Shown here: positions 11,453 through 24,263 of the stretch, piece by piece | How the letters are laid out: each line of letters begins with the position of its first letter | Position numbering within the stretch: position 1 is the stretch's first letter | Assembly: GCF_947179165.1 (NCBI RefSeq) | Contig: NC_077240.1 | Span: forward strand, 60,361,501 to 60,425,500 | DNA: 64,000 nt | Source of the DNA: Solanum dulcamara | Taxonomy: Eukaryota; Streptophyta; Magnoliopsida; Solanales; Solanaceae | Direction: 5' to 3' | Notes under the pieces: generated by a model | What the model saw: only the letters and a program-made list of their open reading frames with translations | The model's database searches: none | What the model was told of the DNA's origin: nothing | Translations under genes and position numbers: made by a program

Positions 11453-13136
11453 TCCTTCCCCACCTTTAGAACATTCGTCCCCGAATGTTAACTATCCTCA
11501 TAAGGTCTTACGAGTGCTTCAGGATTCTTCTGTACTGGCTGCCGTTCATAGGCCTTGTATTAACTCATATGGTCTATTTAAGAAGGTAGATTACCTGTAG
11601 GCATAGGGAACAGGTGATATTTCTTTTCTCTTACTTCTTTCCAGTTTTGTTACCATACATCATATTGCACCCTTTACATGAACATGTGTAGGAGCTTAAA
11701 ATAGCCCAAAAGATGCTTTAGCATCACCATACTAGTTTGTACGTAAACCTGTATCGTTTCTTACTTCCTTCCTCCACTTACCCTTGAGTTTCCTCATATT
11801 CCAGTATAGGAGAGATCTCTCGTCCTTTCCTTGTTTTGCTGCTTGTACACCACAATACTAGTAGTCAGTAACTTTGTTACCAACATCTTACCTTCAGTCG
11901 AGTATAGCCTGGCTATTCCTTACAGTATGTTTAAGTTCTCATCGTAATTCTCTTGTTGTATTCATCCCCTTTGTATGCACCTATTCTTTGATGTCATACT
12001 ATTCAAGTCCTTACTATTAATTCTCCGCACTGTCTCCGGTATCATGGCTTCTATTCGTTTATTGCTGGCCTTTAGATCTTATGAACTCGTGCCAGTATGG
12101 GATCTCATTTGAAGCCACTTCCCCCTTTAGGGTGTACCCATGTCACTATCTGTTGTGTTCTACCTTACGCCCTTATTTCCAATTTTCCAATACGTATGAT
12201 TCTTTTCCAACACATTCAGTATACTACACCATATCTACGCCTTTCTTTATATCTTCCATACCTTTAGTTGCCTAGGTAAGACAACTTAACACAATCATGA
12301 GGTGCTAATCCAGTCTAATTATGGGTACTCGAGTCACGTAGCAATTTATTCGAAGCCACTTTCTCACAAGGCTTTACTTATGTTCATAACTATCCTCATT
12401 ATATTCACATCATATCCTGTTCGCATTCTACCCCATAGTATAACACTTCTTACCTTTTTTCACAATTCTTACTGTGGGTTACTTACCCTTCTTAGCTAGT
12501 CTTATCCTTAATATATCGTTCTATCCAGAACTACCAGTCTTTCCTAAATTATTTTTCTTTTATTTCAAGGAAAATTTAGGCAGAGTTTCCTCTGTATTTC
12601 TTACTATCTCAACACCTGCACGCAGAAAATGCCAACAATGCCTCACAGGGGCAATACACATAAAGATACATATATACGTATCATATCACATCATATCGCA
12701 GCCTCACAGGGCGCCCAATATCAACAATAGTATAACTGATGGACTTACCTCGTATGTCCAACTCGAACTGCACCTATTTAGACTTTCCGTCTACTTTTCC
12801 TTTCAATTTTCAACTTTACATGTCAACAGTAATTCAATACCTTACCTGGTACCTATCATTCGTGCCTTGCTTACCTGCGTGCTATGTAACTTCCAATATC
12901 GTCAGTAACCTTCTTATATTGATATTGTCCTTCTGCTGAAATCACAAGTTAGTATGAGGAATTTCATTCCCTATGACTCGGCTCTATCGCACGATCGTAG
13001 ATATGAAAGAAAGGTAACATCCTAAATGTCCTGTAGCCTCTTGTCTATAGATGTGGTGCACAACACACCGATAAACAAGACTCTACTAGACACGATCTGT
13101 AGACACTCCAAGGACGAACTGCTTTGATACTACTTT
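11453..13136 (-). other. Non-coding interior of the LARD
   Basis: The interior is 1684 bp without any retroviral-type domain in six frames. On the minus strand the right end carries a PBS-like AGTATCAAAGCAG directly after the LTR, and the left end carries the polypurine tract AAAGGTGGGGAAGG just before the 3' LTR. These are the two cis signals needed for reverse transcription. The largest frame (12474-12908, +) is unrecognised and probably chance. Confidence 0.85.
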
Positions 13137-16100
13137 TGTCACGACCCAACCCAGTGGGCAGCGACTGGGGTCCGACCTAGACCCTAGTATACATATTTTT
13201 CAATTGTAGTCAAATTGAACTATGAGCAAGCGATACTACTCATGAGAACCCCAATGAGTTAAAACTTTTCCACGTACGTGTGGCCTCTTTCATTCATATC
13301 GTATCATGAAAGAGAATGCAAGCCGACAAGACTTCCATAACGTAAAACATTTACAATGTGCCGTATAGGCACAGCCGAAATAAACTCATGAACAACCCAC
13401 ACATACATGTATACAGACCTCTAAGAATAGGAACGACAACATATGGCGGGACAGGGCCCCCACCGTACCCTTGTGTAACCAAATATATACATCGGTGCTT
13501 TGGTACCAAAACTTAGCTCCGAATCAATGGAGTTTCTTCTAAACTTGTTGAGTGGAATCCTGAGCTGGTGGACTCCCAAAATCTGTATTGTACCTGCGGG
13601 CATGAAATGAAGCCCCCCCGAAGAAAGGGGGGGTCAGTATGATATATGTACTGAGTATATAAGCATAACATAACTGAGATAACAACTGAACCAAGGATGC
13701 AGGAAACCAAGTATAACATTTAATAGGGTACTGTACCTTCACCTTACAAAATAAAGTCATGTATACCACTATCACATATCATATCTGGCCCGCTCGGGGA
13801 CTCGGTGTTATAAATTTATCTTTATGTCATCATAAGCATAAATATACTATAACCGGCCCATTAATGAGACTCGGTCTGCAATCATGTCGTCTTATCATTG
13901 CATTCACATAGCATACCTGGCCTTTGGTGGGGCTCGGTCATACCCGGCCCTTGTTGAGACTCGGTGAATATTTATATCATCTTATATCATACTCGGCCCC
14001 TTTTTGGGACTTCCGTCATACCCGGCCCTTTATGGGACTCGGTAAGGATATGTAAACCATATGCACAAGCAGAGTAGTAAGCAACCATATGCAAGCTAGA
14101 TCATTACCTCAGAGATCGTATCATGTTTAACTTATAGCTAAGATATGCCAAAAGAAGAAAGAGAATAAGCTCTACATAGTCTGTACTTTCCTTCAGGTGA
14201 TCTTCATATAATATTTTGTACCCGGCCCTTCATGGGGCTTGGTGAACCACTATGGAATCGTAATCTCATTTTCATATCAAATACATCTCACTGGGAATGA
14301 AAGATAGCTTCCCATACATTATATTCTGACACATAGAAGCCCTACTAGGCAATACTTAATCTTCACAAAAACTCTAATACTGAACAGTGGATAGGGGTTA
14401 TGAGGCATACTCGGAATTCTGGGAATGGAATTATCCCCGCACTTCATATACAATTCACTTAAGGCTAAACATTGCCAAAAGGAAAGAAAGATAGTTGTAC
14501 GAACTTATACCAAAACATGCCAAGAGAATCTTTACATACCTTGTCTGAATTATTCCTTATCCTGCTTGTCTCGCCGTCCTTTGAACCTATTCAACATGAA
14601 AGTAGTATGAACATCAACCCCTTTTACTTTCCAGCACCCTAGGTTACATCTTAGTATTAATGGAATCTATTTCCTTAGTCGTTTCCCCGACTAGTTCTGT
14701 TATTCGCTAAGGCGTCGACGAAAATTGGGCAGCACCTCCCCTTATAATGTGCCCTATCCAAATTTCCAATTAGGTCCCTAATACCTACAGACAACCAACC
14801 ACAACAACCTGCAGCAATTCACACCAACAATATACAACATAAACTCCAAACGACTTATTCAAAAATACGGTAGGACAATAGGGCGTCTAGCCTTTATTTT
14901 GTAACGCCTTTCATTATACGCAATGAGGGGTCGTTTGGATTCAACCAGAAGCATCCTAACCCACATTAGAACATATTTAGGCCCTGAAACAACACATTAT
15001 ACCCCTGCAGCAACAACTCACAAGAAAGACACTTTATTTCGACGACAATTCACTTGTAGCGACTCCAATTTAGTTTATTTCGTACGTCAAGCATATTTAT
15101 CATATTTTCACATTTCCAGCCACTTACACAACGTACAATACCCTATATAACAACACCATAAACTCCAATTTAAAAGGAAAGGCCTTACCTTACGTTAAAC
15201 TTGTCAAACTCGCCAAAACTATCAAAACGCGAAATCTGGACAGCCCATTGTCTTATATTGTCGCTTAGTTTCGGAGGGGTAATTGAGGGAAACAGGATTT
15301 GTGGACTCAAATAAAGTTATAGACATGTGTATCAAGGTCGCAAATAATTTTTAATTACCCCTACATCAATTTTGTATGAAAATATATGCCCAAAATACTC
15401 ACAGCTGTCCATGTAGGATTTCCAAAGCACAATCTGGGCAGCAGCTCCCCCAAGCTTCACCACCATTGTTGGAGTAGATAAAAGCAAAACTGGGTTGTAG
15501 CGTCTACATTAAAGTTGTATCCCTATGAAATATCTTTCCAAAACATCTTGAATCACCCGAAACTAAGCCTTACACAAGGAGTTATACTCGTATTACTAAC
15601 AGAAGTCCTATTCAAAACCGGGTTTCTTAACAAGAACAAAAGCCTCCTCGTTGCCCCAATGATAAATTTTTATATGCTCAAACACCGTTAATTAATCGCG
15701 GTATACCTTGAATAATTAATTCCCGAATCGAAAACGGAGGGCTTACCTTATTTGGTTGCTGCCATAGCTTTCTCTATTTCTTTCAAGCTTGCTCCTAACG
15801 TTTCCAAGTCTCAAATGAATCAAAGATGAGATATTAGTCATCTTTACATGTATATATACCCTTTTTAAGAGGGTGACACGTGGAAGCCCCTAAGGGTGAC
15901 ACGTGGCAGCCCCCTAGGGCTCCACCTCACACCATCCGGCCACTCACGTGCTGCCACGTGGCATGTGGGGTCCACCTCAAGTAGGTGAGTCACCTGCTTG
16001 CTTGTCACCTGCTTGCTTCTTTTTCGCTGCGTCGTTTCCTTATTTCTCTTCCGTGGGTTCGTAATTTTGTCGCACTTTAAGAGCCTATGTATTCCTTACG

Positions 16101-16397
16101 ACTTAGTCTCAACACGCACTCGAGTAGCTTAAGTACGTAAGACCTACAAGTTGGTAACTTAAGCGAGTCAATCGAGTGCTACGACTCATTTCTCGGCCTC
16201 CAACTTCTTTCAAATTTTTATAACCTTATTTCCAATCTTCCTTATTATGAAGCATTTCGTTCTCCTTTCCTTGGAGTTATTTGATAGCATTATTAACTAT
16301 CCGACTCACATAACGACTTTTAAAAAACTTAAGAGCCTTCCCAGAAATTTGAGAAGCTTAAGAAGCCTTCTAAGGTACCAAAGTACGGGGTGTAACA
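13137..16397 (-). repeat. 5' LTR of the LARD
   Basis: This is the second LTR copy, 3261 bp, with termini TG...CA on the minus strand. It would contain the element promoter, reading leftwards into the interior. The right edge is fixed by TAAAT at 16398-16402. Confidence 0.92.
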
Positions 16398-16402
16398 TAA
16401 AT

Positions 16403-17087
16403 GTACCGTGCTGATCTACATGTTTCAATAAGGAAAGTTGATACTCCAATGCAAAGTTTGACGTAATGTCTTAACCAATAAGATTGTTGAACTGGAGGCT
16501 GCTCATGATAAAAAAAATGCCCTTCAGAATAGAATTGAGGCTCTAGTCTTAAGAGAGAAAGGGTTGAAAATGCTAATATTATTCGTCGGTTGACAAAGTT
16601 GTTGCCATCTGTTCCACCCTCCTCTTCACTTTCTAATCTTAACTCCCCTAGTTTTATTACACTCCTATTCAACATTTGTTTTTATTAGTGCTCAATTATT
16701 TTTGCTTGATTTGGTATGACCTATATCTTATGTAGAACATTCTCTAGCATGTTAATGGAATGGTTATCTTTTGCTTTAATGACTCATGATCTTGCTCTCT
16801 ATAATACATTATTATGTTGCATGGAGTTTGTTATCTGATTGTCTTGGTGACAAGCCAGTGGCCATGAATTGTTTAACAAATTACTCCGGCTAGTATATTA
16901 TAGGATTGAAATATTTTTTTGATAATGCCAAGAGGGGGAAGATAAGGGTTATGCATTGTTTATAACCCATTGACCAACTTCAGTGCCTACAGGTTTCATT
17001 TTAGTGTTTCATACTTTAGCATCTACAGGTAAAGATGTTTGAATGCACAAAGAAAAAGAGGCTTGTCATCATCAAAAAGGTTAAATT
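16403..17087 (+). other. 3' internal part of the SIRE-like element
   Basis: This continues the sequence broken by the LARD. It has a decayed coding-like stretch (about 16490-16660; Leu/Glu-rich, readable as pieces of an AHDKKNALQNRIEAL-type coiled coil), compatible with the extra 3' ORF of SIRE elements. The GAGGGGGAAGATAAGGG purine tract at about 16933-16949 lies upstream of the LTR and may be the polypurine tract. All frames are broken. Confidence 0.6.
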
Positions 17088-17313
17088 TGTTGGGATTTAT
17101 GCAGTTTTGATGATTGATAAAGATAGATGAAACACATTAGTCAATATGGTCCAAAGTTACACTATTACGAGCACTTGAGTTCGGGCAAACCTTTAAAATA
17201 AATAAAGATAAGAGTGTAGAAATCAAGGAATGGATAATGTTAATTTCGTGATAAAACTCAAAGAAATAAACATATATTGAATTGAAGAAGGAGTCTAAAG
17301 AATCAAGGAAGAA
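17088..17313 (+). mobile_element. Truncated 3' LTR of the SIRE-like element
   Basis: It starts TGTTGGGATTTATGCAG and follows the 5' LTR at 4341 closely until about 17313 (GAATCAAGGA), where similarity stops and minus-strand gypsy sequence begins. About 570 bp of the LTR are missing. The right duplication of the element is therefore lost. Confidence 0.78.
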
Positions 17314-17329
17314 GTAACAAAAGACAAGT

Positions 17330-18480
17330 TGTCACCCGGATCAAGCAATGCATAAACATCAAAGTGAAAGACCCGTAACATATCCTTAACCACATCGGGA
17401 GTCTCTTCCACATCTTGCCTAGCATGAAGGGCGTATAATGGTTGTTGCTTTGGCCACCCTTAGGTTGAGCTTGGGAACCTTGTTGCACTTCTCATCTTTG
17501 AGGACGACCTTCTATACCTTTATCGGCAGCATGAGGGCACTCGAATTACTTATGGCCCATCTTTCCACATCCATAACAAGCAGCCGTTCCCATCAAGCAT
17601 TTCCTTTCATGATTCTTTCCACACTTTGCATACTTAGGAAAAAAAGGGCTTCTAGCATTCATACCTCCTCCTCCTTGAACTTTAGGGTATGACACCCTAT
17701 CCTTAAAAAACTTCTTCCCTGAACCTTGGCCTTATTGAGATGGCCACTACCACCACTACCGATCCTAGCATTAGATAACCCACCTTCAAATCAGGCCCTC
17801 TTAGAATCCCTCATTCTCATCTCTTTGAGTTTCTCTCCCTCAATTTATTCGAAAAAAATCATGAGCCGAGATATGTCCATTTCTTTAACAAGAATGGTGG
17901 TATGATATTCTTTAGCAACAAAGTTAGACACCCCCGATAGGAATTGAAGGAGCATACTTGGATAGCTTAGTAAACTTGAGGGCATAGTCCCTCAGTCCCA
18001 TGTTGACTTGTCGAACATTAATGAACTCCAACACCTTTGCCTCTTGTAGCTCAAGAGGGAAGAAAAGATCAAGGAAAGTAAACTTGAATACTTCCCACTC
18101 AATAGGACCTTCATCAACTCTCTCCAACTTCCATTGCGTATACCAAACTTGAGCAACACTCTGCTTTCTCCTCCAAAGTGACCCCCATGATACTCACTAT
18201 CTTATACACCTCATTAATGAATTATTGGGGGTCCTCATCCACTTTCGAACAATGGAACTCAAAAGGGTTCATTCTTGCAAAGTCCCTTACTCTAGAGGCT
18301 GGAGTAGGAGCATTAGGAGAAACTGCAGCCCCTTGGTTGGTCACTACTTGGGCTACCATGGCGAAAGCGGTCCAGAACTCCACATTAGTCACTTAGTTGG
18401 GTAGAGTCTATTGTCTTGAGGGACCAGAGGAATTGGTCTGCGTTAACATTGACCCCACATTGCATCGGTGCTTTTCTTGG
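17330..18480 (-). pseudogene. Broken Ty3/gypsy gag
   Basis: On the minus strand the frame at 18127-17924 reads WEVFKFTFLDLFFPLELQ then EFINVRQVNMGLRDYALKFT, the Retrotrans_gag domain of chromoviruses. Downstream (towards 17330) the reading is interrupted by several stops and shifts. A decayed zinc-knuckle region, whose plus strand reads as scattered Cys/His codons, lies near 17520-17640. Upstream lie a leader and PBS, then a 5' LTR starting near 18688. No protease or RT follows, so only the 5' end of the element survives. Confidence 0.8.
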
Positions 18481-18669
18481 AGGCATTTCTTAAAATCATA
18501 TAGGAGAATCATTAGGGAAAAAAATTCTTAGAGTGTACTCTATAGCACGACATTGATCATGAAAGAAGTGAGAATTTCCTAAAATGCCTTATAAACTCCT
18601 ATTCATAGATGTGGCGCGCTTCACATCCCTGAATAAGCATGTTGGACACCCTGGGACATCTTAAACCTT

Positions 18670-18688
18670 GTGTTTTGATACCAGGTTT
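18670..18688 (-). other. Primer-binding site of the minus-strand gypsy remnant
   Basis: On the minus strand the sequence reads CCTGGTATCAAAACACAAGG, matching the TGGTATCAGAGC-type PBS with changes. It separates the LTR from the gag leader and fixes orientation as minus. Confidence 0.7.
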
Positions 18689-20952
18689 ATCACGACCCGA
18701 CCTAAGGCTTAGTCATAACACGATGATCTAAACCCTAAAGGGCTCCAACCAAGCCTCTTGACATATCATTAAGCATACATAAGGTAAAGTAAATGTGGAA
18801 ATATTGTAGAAAGAGTCTAAACATGAATCATAAAAGATGAAAGTAACTTGACAACATAGACTCTCTAAGATTGGTCCAACTAATGCCTCTACTAATGAAA
18901 AATAGGTGGGTCCTAAGACATGTCCCTAGGTCACCCTCAATAATACGAAAATAACAAAGTCTATTGAATCAATAACAAAGTCTATTGAATCAAGAACTAA
19001 TAACTTATAGCTAGCCCTTGATAGATAAGGACTCACCACAACTCCGTCGATAAGAAAGCTCTACTAGCCACATGTATGAATGTGATCCTCAACCCCTGCA
19101 TAATGAGATAATGTAGGTAACAAATATGTGTTAGTACATTTGAATATACTAAGTATGAGGGCATGACATGCAATGTAAATCATAGGATGTAGTGATCAAA
19201 TATCATACATGATAAAAAGGTTAAGTAAAGTCATGAGAAAACCGTAGTGATCAAAGCATTTTAAAAGCATGTTTGAAATCATGAAAGAACATAAGGGAAC
19301 ATACATATATGGTATAATAACATAATCGACAATAAGACCATGTGAGCTATAACATGGAATCCCGATGTCTCCCAATAAAATGGAAGAAATGAGAATCTAC
19401 TTGTAAAGGTAGACTCTACCCCGCTAGGCGGATCATGTACTTACACTATATGTGGATCCACTAGCTAAGCCATGAAGGCCACCTATGGTGGCACATAGTT
19501 TAAGGGACTTGAGGCTTGTACTAAGGCTTTTGGTAGGGCCCTCACCTCAAAGTCCGCTTGGTGCTAAATTAAATCCCACGGAATACATAACATAGTAGTC
19601 ATGATTAACACATGTAATAACTTGTTCATAAACTTCATAATTCATAGAGTATCTCATCTTCAAAACATACTTGCAATGTGAGTTTTAGCATTTCAACATT
19701 ACAATATCATGCTTGCATAATTCATGTCATTAGGTTCCTAGGTCACCACATAGGGCCCTAAGTCACCTCTCTTCATAACTTGCATGTAATACATAACCTG
19801 AACCTAATTGAAATCTATGATCGTAATTCATACTTGAATTTAGAGTAAAACTCATATACATAGTCAATTTGAATAAAAACCATGATAATACTTTGAAATC
19901 ATTAAATTCATAATCATACTTTATAATATCATCATTGAAAATAGCTTCATGCATATACAATCATAATTCAACTTGAAATCATGTATTTAATGTAGAAACG
20001 TACTTATAATGATCATCTATAATGATTAAAAACATAATTGAAATAGCCCAACACAATTCATCAAAATTAGAGTTAAAAATAATGAAATTTCATGAGATTT
20101 TTGAGGAAAAACTTGGGACTCCATAGTTGAAAGGAAACCCATGGATCAATCCCTACATACCTTGATGAAATTAACCTAGAATTGAAGAGGAGGCTTGATG
20201 AATTTGAAGCCCTATCTTGAAGTTTGAAGAAGAAGCTTTGAGAGAATATCTTAGTCTTGCTTTAGGGAAAATTAGAAGAGTCAATTGAATAGGAGGTGAA
20301 TTTCAAGAATAAGATATATATATATATATATAGACTTTGAATGTGGCCATAAAAGTAGTGTTTAGGTTCATTGAACAGAATTTGGGAAAAGACGAAACTA
20401 CCCTTTATTAAAACATGGGTGAACAGCCTTACGAGGGCACTCTATGATTCGTAGAGGTAGTGACAAGTAATAGGAATGACTCATCCTACAGGCCCTGAAA
20501 AAGACCTAAAAAACAAGTCTCTGAAGTTGTGTCTACGATTTATGTCTACGACTCATTTTGGAGTTTATGAGTCATCATATTGATTCGTCCTGCATGCTTG
20601 AAAACCTGCAAGTTTGGAGGGTCTCTAAAGTTTGCTTACGAGTTGTGTATACAACTTATACTCATTCTCAAGTCTACAACTCGTAATCTTCATTCATCTT
20701 GCAAGTCCATAGAACCTTCATATTCGAGCCTCAGAACTTTCACTACGAGTCGTTGTTACAACTCGTCCAAATAAGTCATAAAGGTTCCTTCTCAGGATGG
20801 CCCTGAAAATGTTCAAGGACCTACCTTAAGACTCATTCCTACGAGTCGTAGGAATCTTTACAAGTCGTATAAGGACTCGTAGATTTAAAGTCAGTCAACT
20901 TTTTGAGCATTTTCTCCTTGGTTTTGACTTTCCAACTTTTGAGGTCTTATAC
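18688..20952 (-). mobile_element. 5' LTR (truncated) of the minus-strand gypsy remnant (family F)
   Basis: The plus-strand left edge TATCACGACCCGACC is a mutated TGTCACGACCC, the inverse of a typical ...GGGTCGTGACA LTR end. The body is non-coding with a short (TA)n at about 20310-20331. The right edge is lost near 20952, where copia sequence takes over, so no target duplication can be seen. Confidence 0.65.
20430..20890. repeat. Clustered near-palindromic TACGACTCGTAG-like motifs
   Basis: Motifs such as CTACGACTCAT, CTACGAGTCGTT, TACAACTCGT and CCTACGAGTCGTAGG recur about a dozen times in 460 bp of the F LTR. CTACGAGTCGTAG is almost its own reverse complement. Their spacing is irregular. Confidence 0.65.
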
Positions 20953-22258
20953 TTTATCTGCACTTCGTATCCTCTTTCAGAAAGCTAGCCAAGGATGATG
21001 ATATTGCTTTTCAAAGCTGGTACATAGTAGACATCAGGAATAAATTTCTATTTTCCACTTTCCTGAGTAATTCTAATTTTTCCTTTTCCTTTGAGAGGAA
21101 CTTGTGATTCCTTGCCAAAGGTTACTTGACTATTAACAGATTCATCCAGTTTAGAAAATAGCTCCTTCAACTATTCAAATACCAAATATTCTTCTTGGAA
21201 TTTTCATCTCCCTTGTAGGTGAGGAAAATGCGAGATTTTCCTTTTTCATCTTTAACAACTACTACATGGCTTCTTTCTTCCTGTTTAGGAGATGATCTAC
21301 ACTCATAGCTATAGTGGCCATATTTATCATAATTATAGAATTGCACTTGAGATTTATATCCCTGTTGAGGCCTCTTCCTCGGCTTCCGCCTCGACCTCCT
21401 CATCCTGACTTGTGTCATGATAGTCTTCACTTGATTGTCCTATACCATATGATTGATTGCCTCATCCACGTTGTCCATATCCACCTCTGTTTCTACCTCT
21501 ATATCTTCCATGATTGTTTGAACTTTATTCTGAATTGTTGCTCGTTCTGCCTTCAGTTAAGGATAACTTGCTTTGTAAAGCATGATCCAGACTTTTGGAA
21601 TCATCATTTTGTTTCATCTTTTGCTCATGGGCTAGAAGCGAACCCACAAGCTCATCAAAGGATAGGTATGATAAATCATTTGATTCTTCAATGGCAGCAA
21701 CCACATAATTGAATTTGCGTGCCAATGACCCCAAAATCTTTTCCATGATTCTAATATCATCAATAACTTCTCCATTCCTTTTCATCTCATTTACCACCAA
21801 TTTAACTCAGGTGACATAATCATTCATGGTTTCTAATGTTTTTAGTTTTTTAAATCTCAAATTCGGCTCTAAGGGTTTGCAAGCATACCTTTTTCGCTTT
21901 TTCCGCTCCTTGAAGAATATTTACAAAATCTCCCATGCTCTTTTGATGTCTTTGCTCCACAATTTTTTTCAAAGGTTGATTCATCAATACTTTGATGAAT
22001 TGCGTTCAATGCTTTGCTATCTCTTTCTCGATTTTTTCTCAGCACTCATTTTTCTTCATTTGATAAAGCCGTTTTAGCTACTACATCTACTTGCACATCA
22101 TAACTAGTTTCAAACTAGATTCCAACAATCAATTGCACCAAGTAGGACTTTCATCTGGATACTTCAGTTGCCATAATTTGACTTTGTCAATTTTGGGACT
22201 TGAAACTAGAACATATTTGCCATCGTGGCGTGTATACAACCTGTGCTCTGATACCACT
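20953..22258 (-). pseudogene. Broken Ty1/copia gag with zinc knuckle
   Basis: On the minus strand 21800-21525 reads MVVNEMKRNGEVIDDIRIME then ILGSLARKFNYVVAAIEES, the UBN2 gag signature. 21430-21167 reads CYNYDKYGHYSYEC, a CCHC knuckle in which the second Cys has become Tyr, then IWYLNS where the protease IWYLDSGAS should start, followed by a stop. Several stops lie upstream. A PBS and LTR adjoin at 22240-22370. The element is cut off on its 3' side. Confidence 0.82.
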
Positions 22259-22370
22259 TGCTGGAAGTGTAGTAGATCAAAGTAGTAATTTTATTATGCA
22301 AAAAGTAAAATATTATAACTCACAATACAACTCTCACAAGTTTAACCCAAGTGTTGCGGCACTTCTAACA
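22259..22370 (-). mobile_element. Putative short LTR of the copia remnant
   Basis: On the minus strand it starts TGTTAGAAGTGCCGC and ends CACTTCCAGCA, which gives matched inverted ends (TGTTRGAAGTG / CACTTCCARCA). It is immediately followed by a PBS, GTGGTATCAGAGCACAGG. At 112 bp it is very short, so the TGTTAG start may be internal to a longer LTR. Confidence 0.5.
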
Positions 22371-22700
22371 CTCTTCATGTAAAATTTATAAAGAAGCTAC
22401 TGTTTCATATTCATATGCTCTCACACACACAATAATTTTTTTTCATTCTCTCACACATATATTTTCTACACATTGATGCCTCACACACACATATATATGG
22501 CAAAACAATGTCGCCATATAGAAGCTTTTAGAATATGATCTTGCACCCTTTTTGACAAAATACTTCACCTCCATAGGACGTCATTGTCATGTAGAAACTT
22601 CATGCAATTTGATTCCAAATTGGCTACTTCTCCATCAGCTTTGGTGCAGCATTTTTTTATTTTTATATGGCTTAATTTGAATTCTAATATACATGTCTTA
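22371..22700. other. Unassigned DNA with CA-rich microsatellite
   Basis: I see no gene. Short CACACACA runs occur near 22424-22495. The stretch may belong to the flanking copia LTR or to the LINE fragment downstream. Confidence 0.4.
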
Positions 22701-22704
22701 AATG

Positions 22705-22893
22705 GAGATAATATAACTGGTCCAGGTTGTTTTTCAGGAAAATATTTTCAAACTTACTGGGATATTATAGGAAATGACGTGACTGACATGGTAAGAGCTA
22801 TGTTATGTGGTTAGGAACTCGTAAGGTTCATAAGATACACTAACTTAGTTCTTATATAAAAAATGATGAAGTACAGCAACTTCACAGATCTAA
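22705..22893 (+). pseudogene. LINE (L1-type) reverse transcriptase scrap
   Basis: The frame reads GPGCFSGKYFQTYWDIIGND then a stop and ELVRFIRYTNLVLI. This parallels GPDGFNGKFFQTCWDII and the following block in the intact LINE ORF2 at about 35430-35580. Two internal stops and loss of both ends make it a dead fragment. It is a different, more diverged copy than the LINE at 30226. Confidence 0.75.
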
Positions 22894-23799
22894 GGGGTTG
22901 TTTGGTGTGACGGATAAGATGAGTTAATTTCGAAATAATTTTTGAGTGTCTTTTAATTCCTTATTTGGTTGCAAAGGCTGGGATAACTCATCCTAGAATT
23001 AACAATTAGTAATGAGATAAATTTTCCCTCCCTAGGGTGGAATTGTAATTCTAATCCCCGGATAATTTATCTTGGGATAAATTACATAAAATAACAAAAA
23101 TACCCCTTTAAACTTTCTTTTATACACCACTTTTATATTCATATATATTAACATAATTTAACAATATTTATAATAACATTCACAACCTTAATTAATCGTT
23201 GTTTTTATGATAATATATTTTTCTATTAAAAATTACATTTTATACATATAATTTATATTTATGAATAGATTATAAGTTAAATGTATTTTTTTAATTCTTA
23301 TGTTTATTTATATTTTCATTTCTCTTAAAATGTTCACTTCACTATTAAATTATATATTTTTAATTAAATATTTTATTAATCACTTAAAATTATATTTTAT
23401 ATAACAATTAAAATGTAGATAACTTTAAAATGTAGATAATTTTAATAATAATATTTCTTTTACTTTACTAAACTTAAAATGAAAATTTTATTTGTAAGTT
23501 AAATAAGATGAAAGTTTTATTTTTAAAACATATGGCACAATCATGGAAATTCATACACAAAAATATTTAAGTTAAATAAGATAAAAAATTTACTTTTAAG
23601 AATGAATAACTAGAGCTTGCAAAGAAAATGTAAAAAAATAATAATAATAAGGTCGAGGGTATTTTTGTAAAAAAATAACTTATTCTTAGAAATTATGCAA
23701 TGAATATAATTTTTAATATGACAAACCAAACAAGCAATAAAAACTATTCTCATCATAATTAATTCCAGCATAACTTATCTCAACATAACTGATCACAGC
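22894..23799. mobile_element. AT-rich MITE-like element
   Basis: It opens GGGGTTGTTTGGTGTG after TAA, a start common to non-autonomous DNA transposons in this plant group. Near the right side it carries ACAAACCAAACAAGC, the inverse type of sequence, and ATAACTTATCTCAACATAACT blocks. It is non-coding and strongly AT-rich. The right terminus seems to be cut by the next element. Confidence 0.5.
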
Positions 23800-23859
23800 C
23801 AGGGGCGGATCTATGTTCATCCGAGGGGGTGCAACGCCACCCCGTGGTCTCGGTTGAAA

Positions 23860-23907
<48 letters not shown>

Positions 23908-24263
23908 TTGTATATATATTTATAAGGAAAATATAATTATTAAATATGACACCCCTTTAAATAATGAGTTTTGTGGTGCTAGTGGTTAAAGCTCAGATTT
24001 ACCACCGTAGAAATGCAAGTTTGAGCCCTGCTGTTGGGTGTATTTTCTTAAAACTTTTTTTACCGTGCAAGACATTGTTAGCGGATTTATTGTAAGAAGA
24101 ATTGTGAATAAGTAGATTAGAACCCTAGACTTCTTGTAAGTAAAATCTTAGCTAAACCAATAGAACAAGTCTAAATTTTGTATGCATATTTGCTAATAAA
24201 TATTAAGTATTATATTATTCTACGCGGGGACTTTTGGTATAGGTTGCTATTCAAAGTAGCGTG
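23800..24263. mobile_element. hAT-like MITE fragment with (TA)n run
   Basis: The left end CAGGGGCGGATCTATG matches the CAGGGGCGGATC terminal repeat of small hAT-like elements. A (TA)n microsatellite fills 23862-23901. I did not find a matching right end (...GATCCGCCCCTG), so the element is incomplete or its end has decayed. Confidence 0.45.

Larger units (their letters stand above)
8191..16397 (-). mobile_element. Complete non-coding LARD-type LTR retrotransposon
   Basis: Two LTRs (8191-11452 and 13137-16397) flank a 1.68-kb interior. The 5-bp duplication TAAAT is present on both sides (8186-8190, 16398-16402). Orientation is minus, because the LTR starts TGTTACACCCCG and ends GGTCGTGACA on that strand. 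A PBS follows the right LTR and a purine tract precedes the left one. No gag or pol domain is readable, so it must have moved using proteins of a partner element. It sits inside the SIRE-like copy and is therefore younger than it. Confidence 0.93.

Noticed and set aside
12474..12908. 144-codon frame in the LARD interior
   Set aside because: It has no recognisable domain and a composition like the flanking non-coding DNA, and it runs against the element's own minus orientation.
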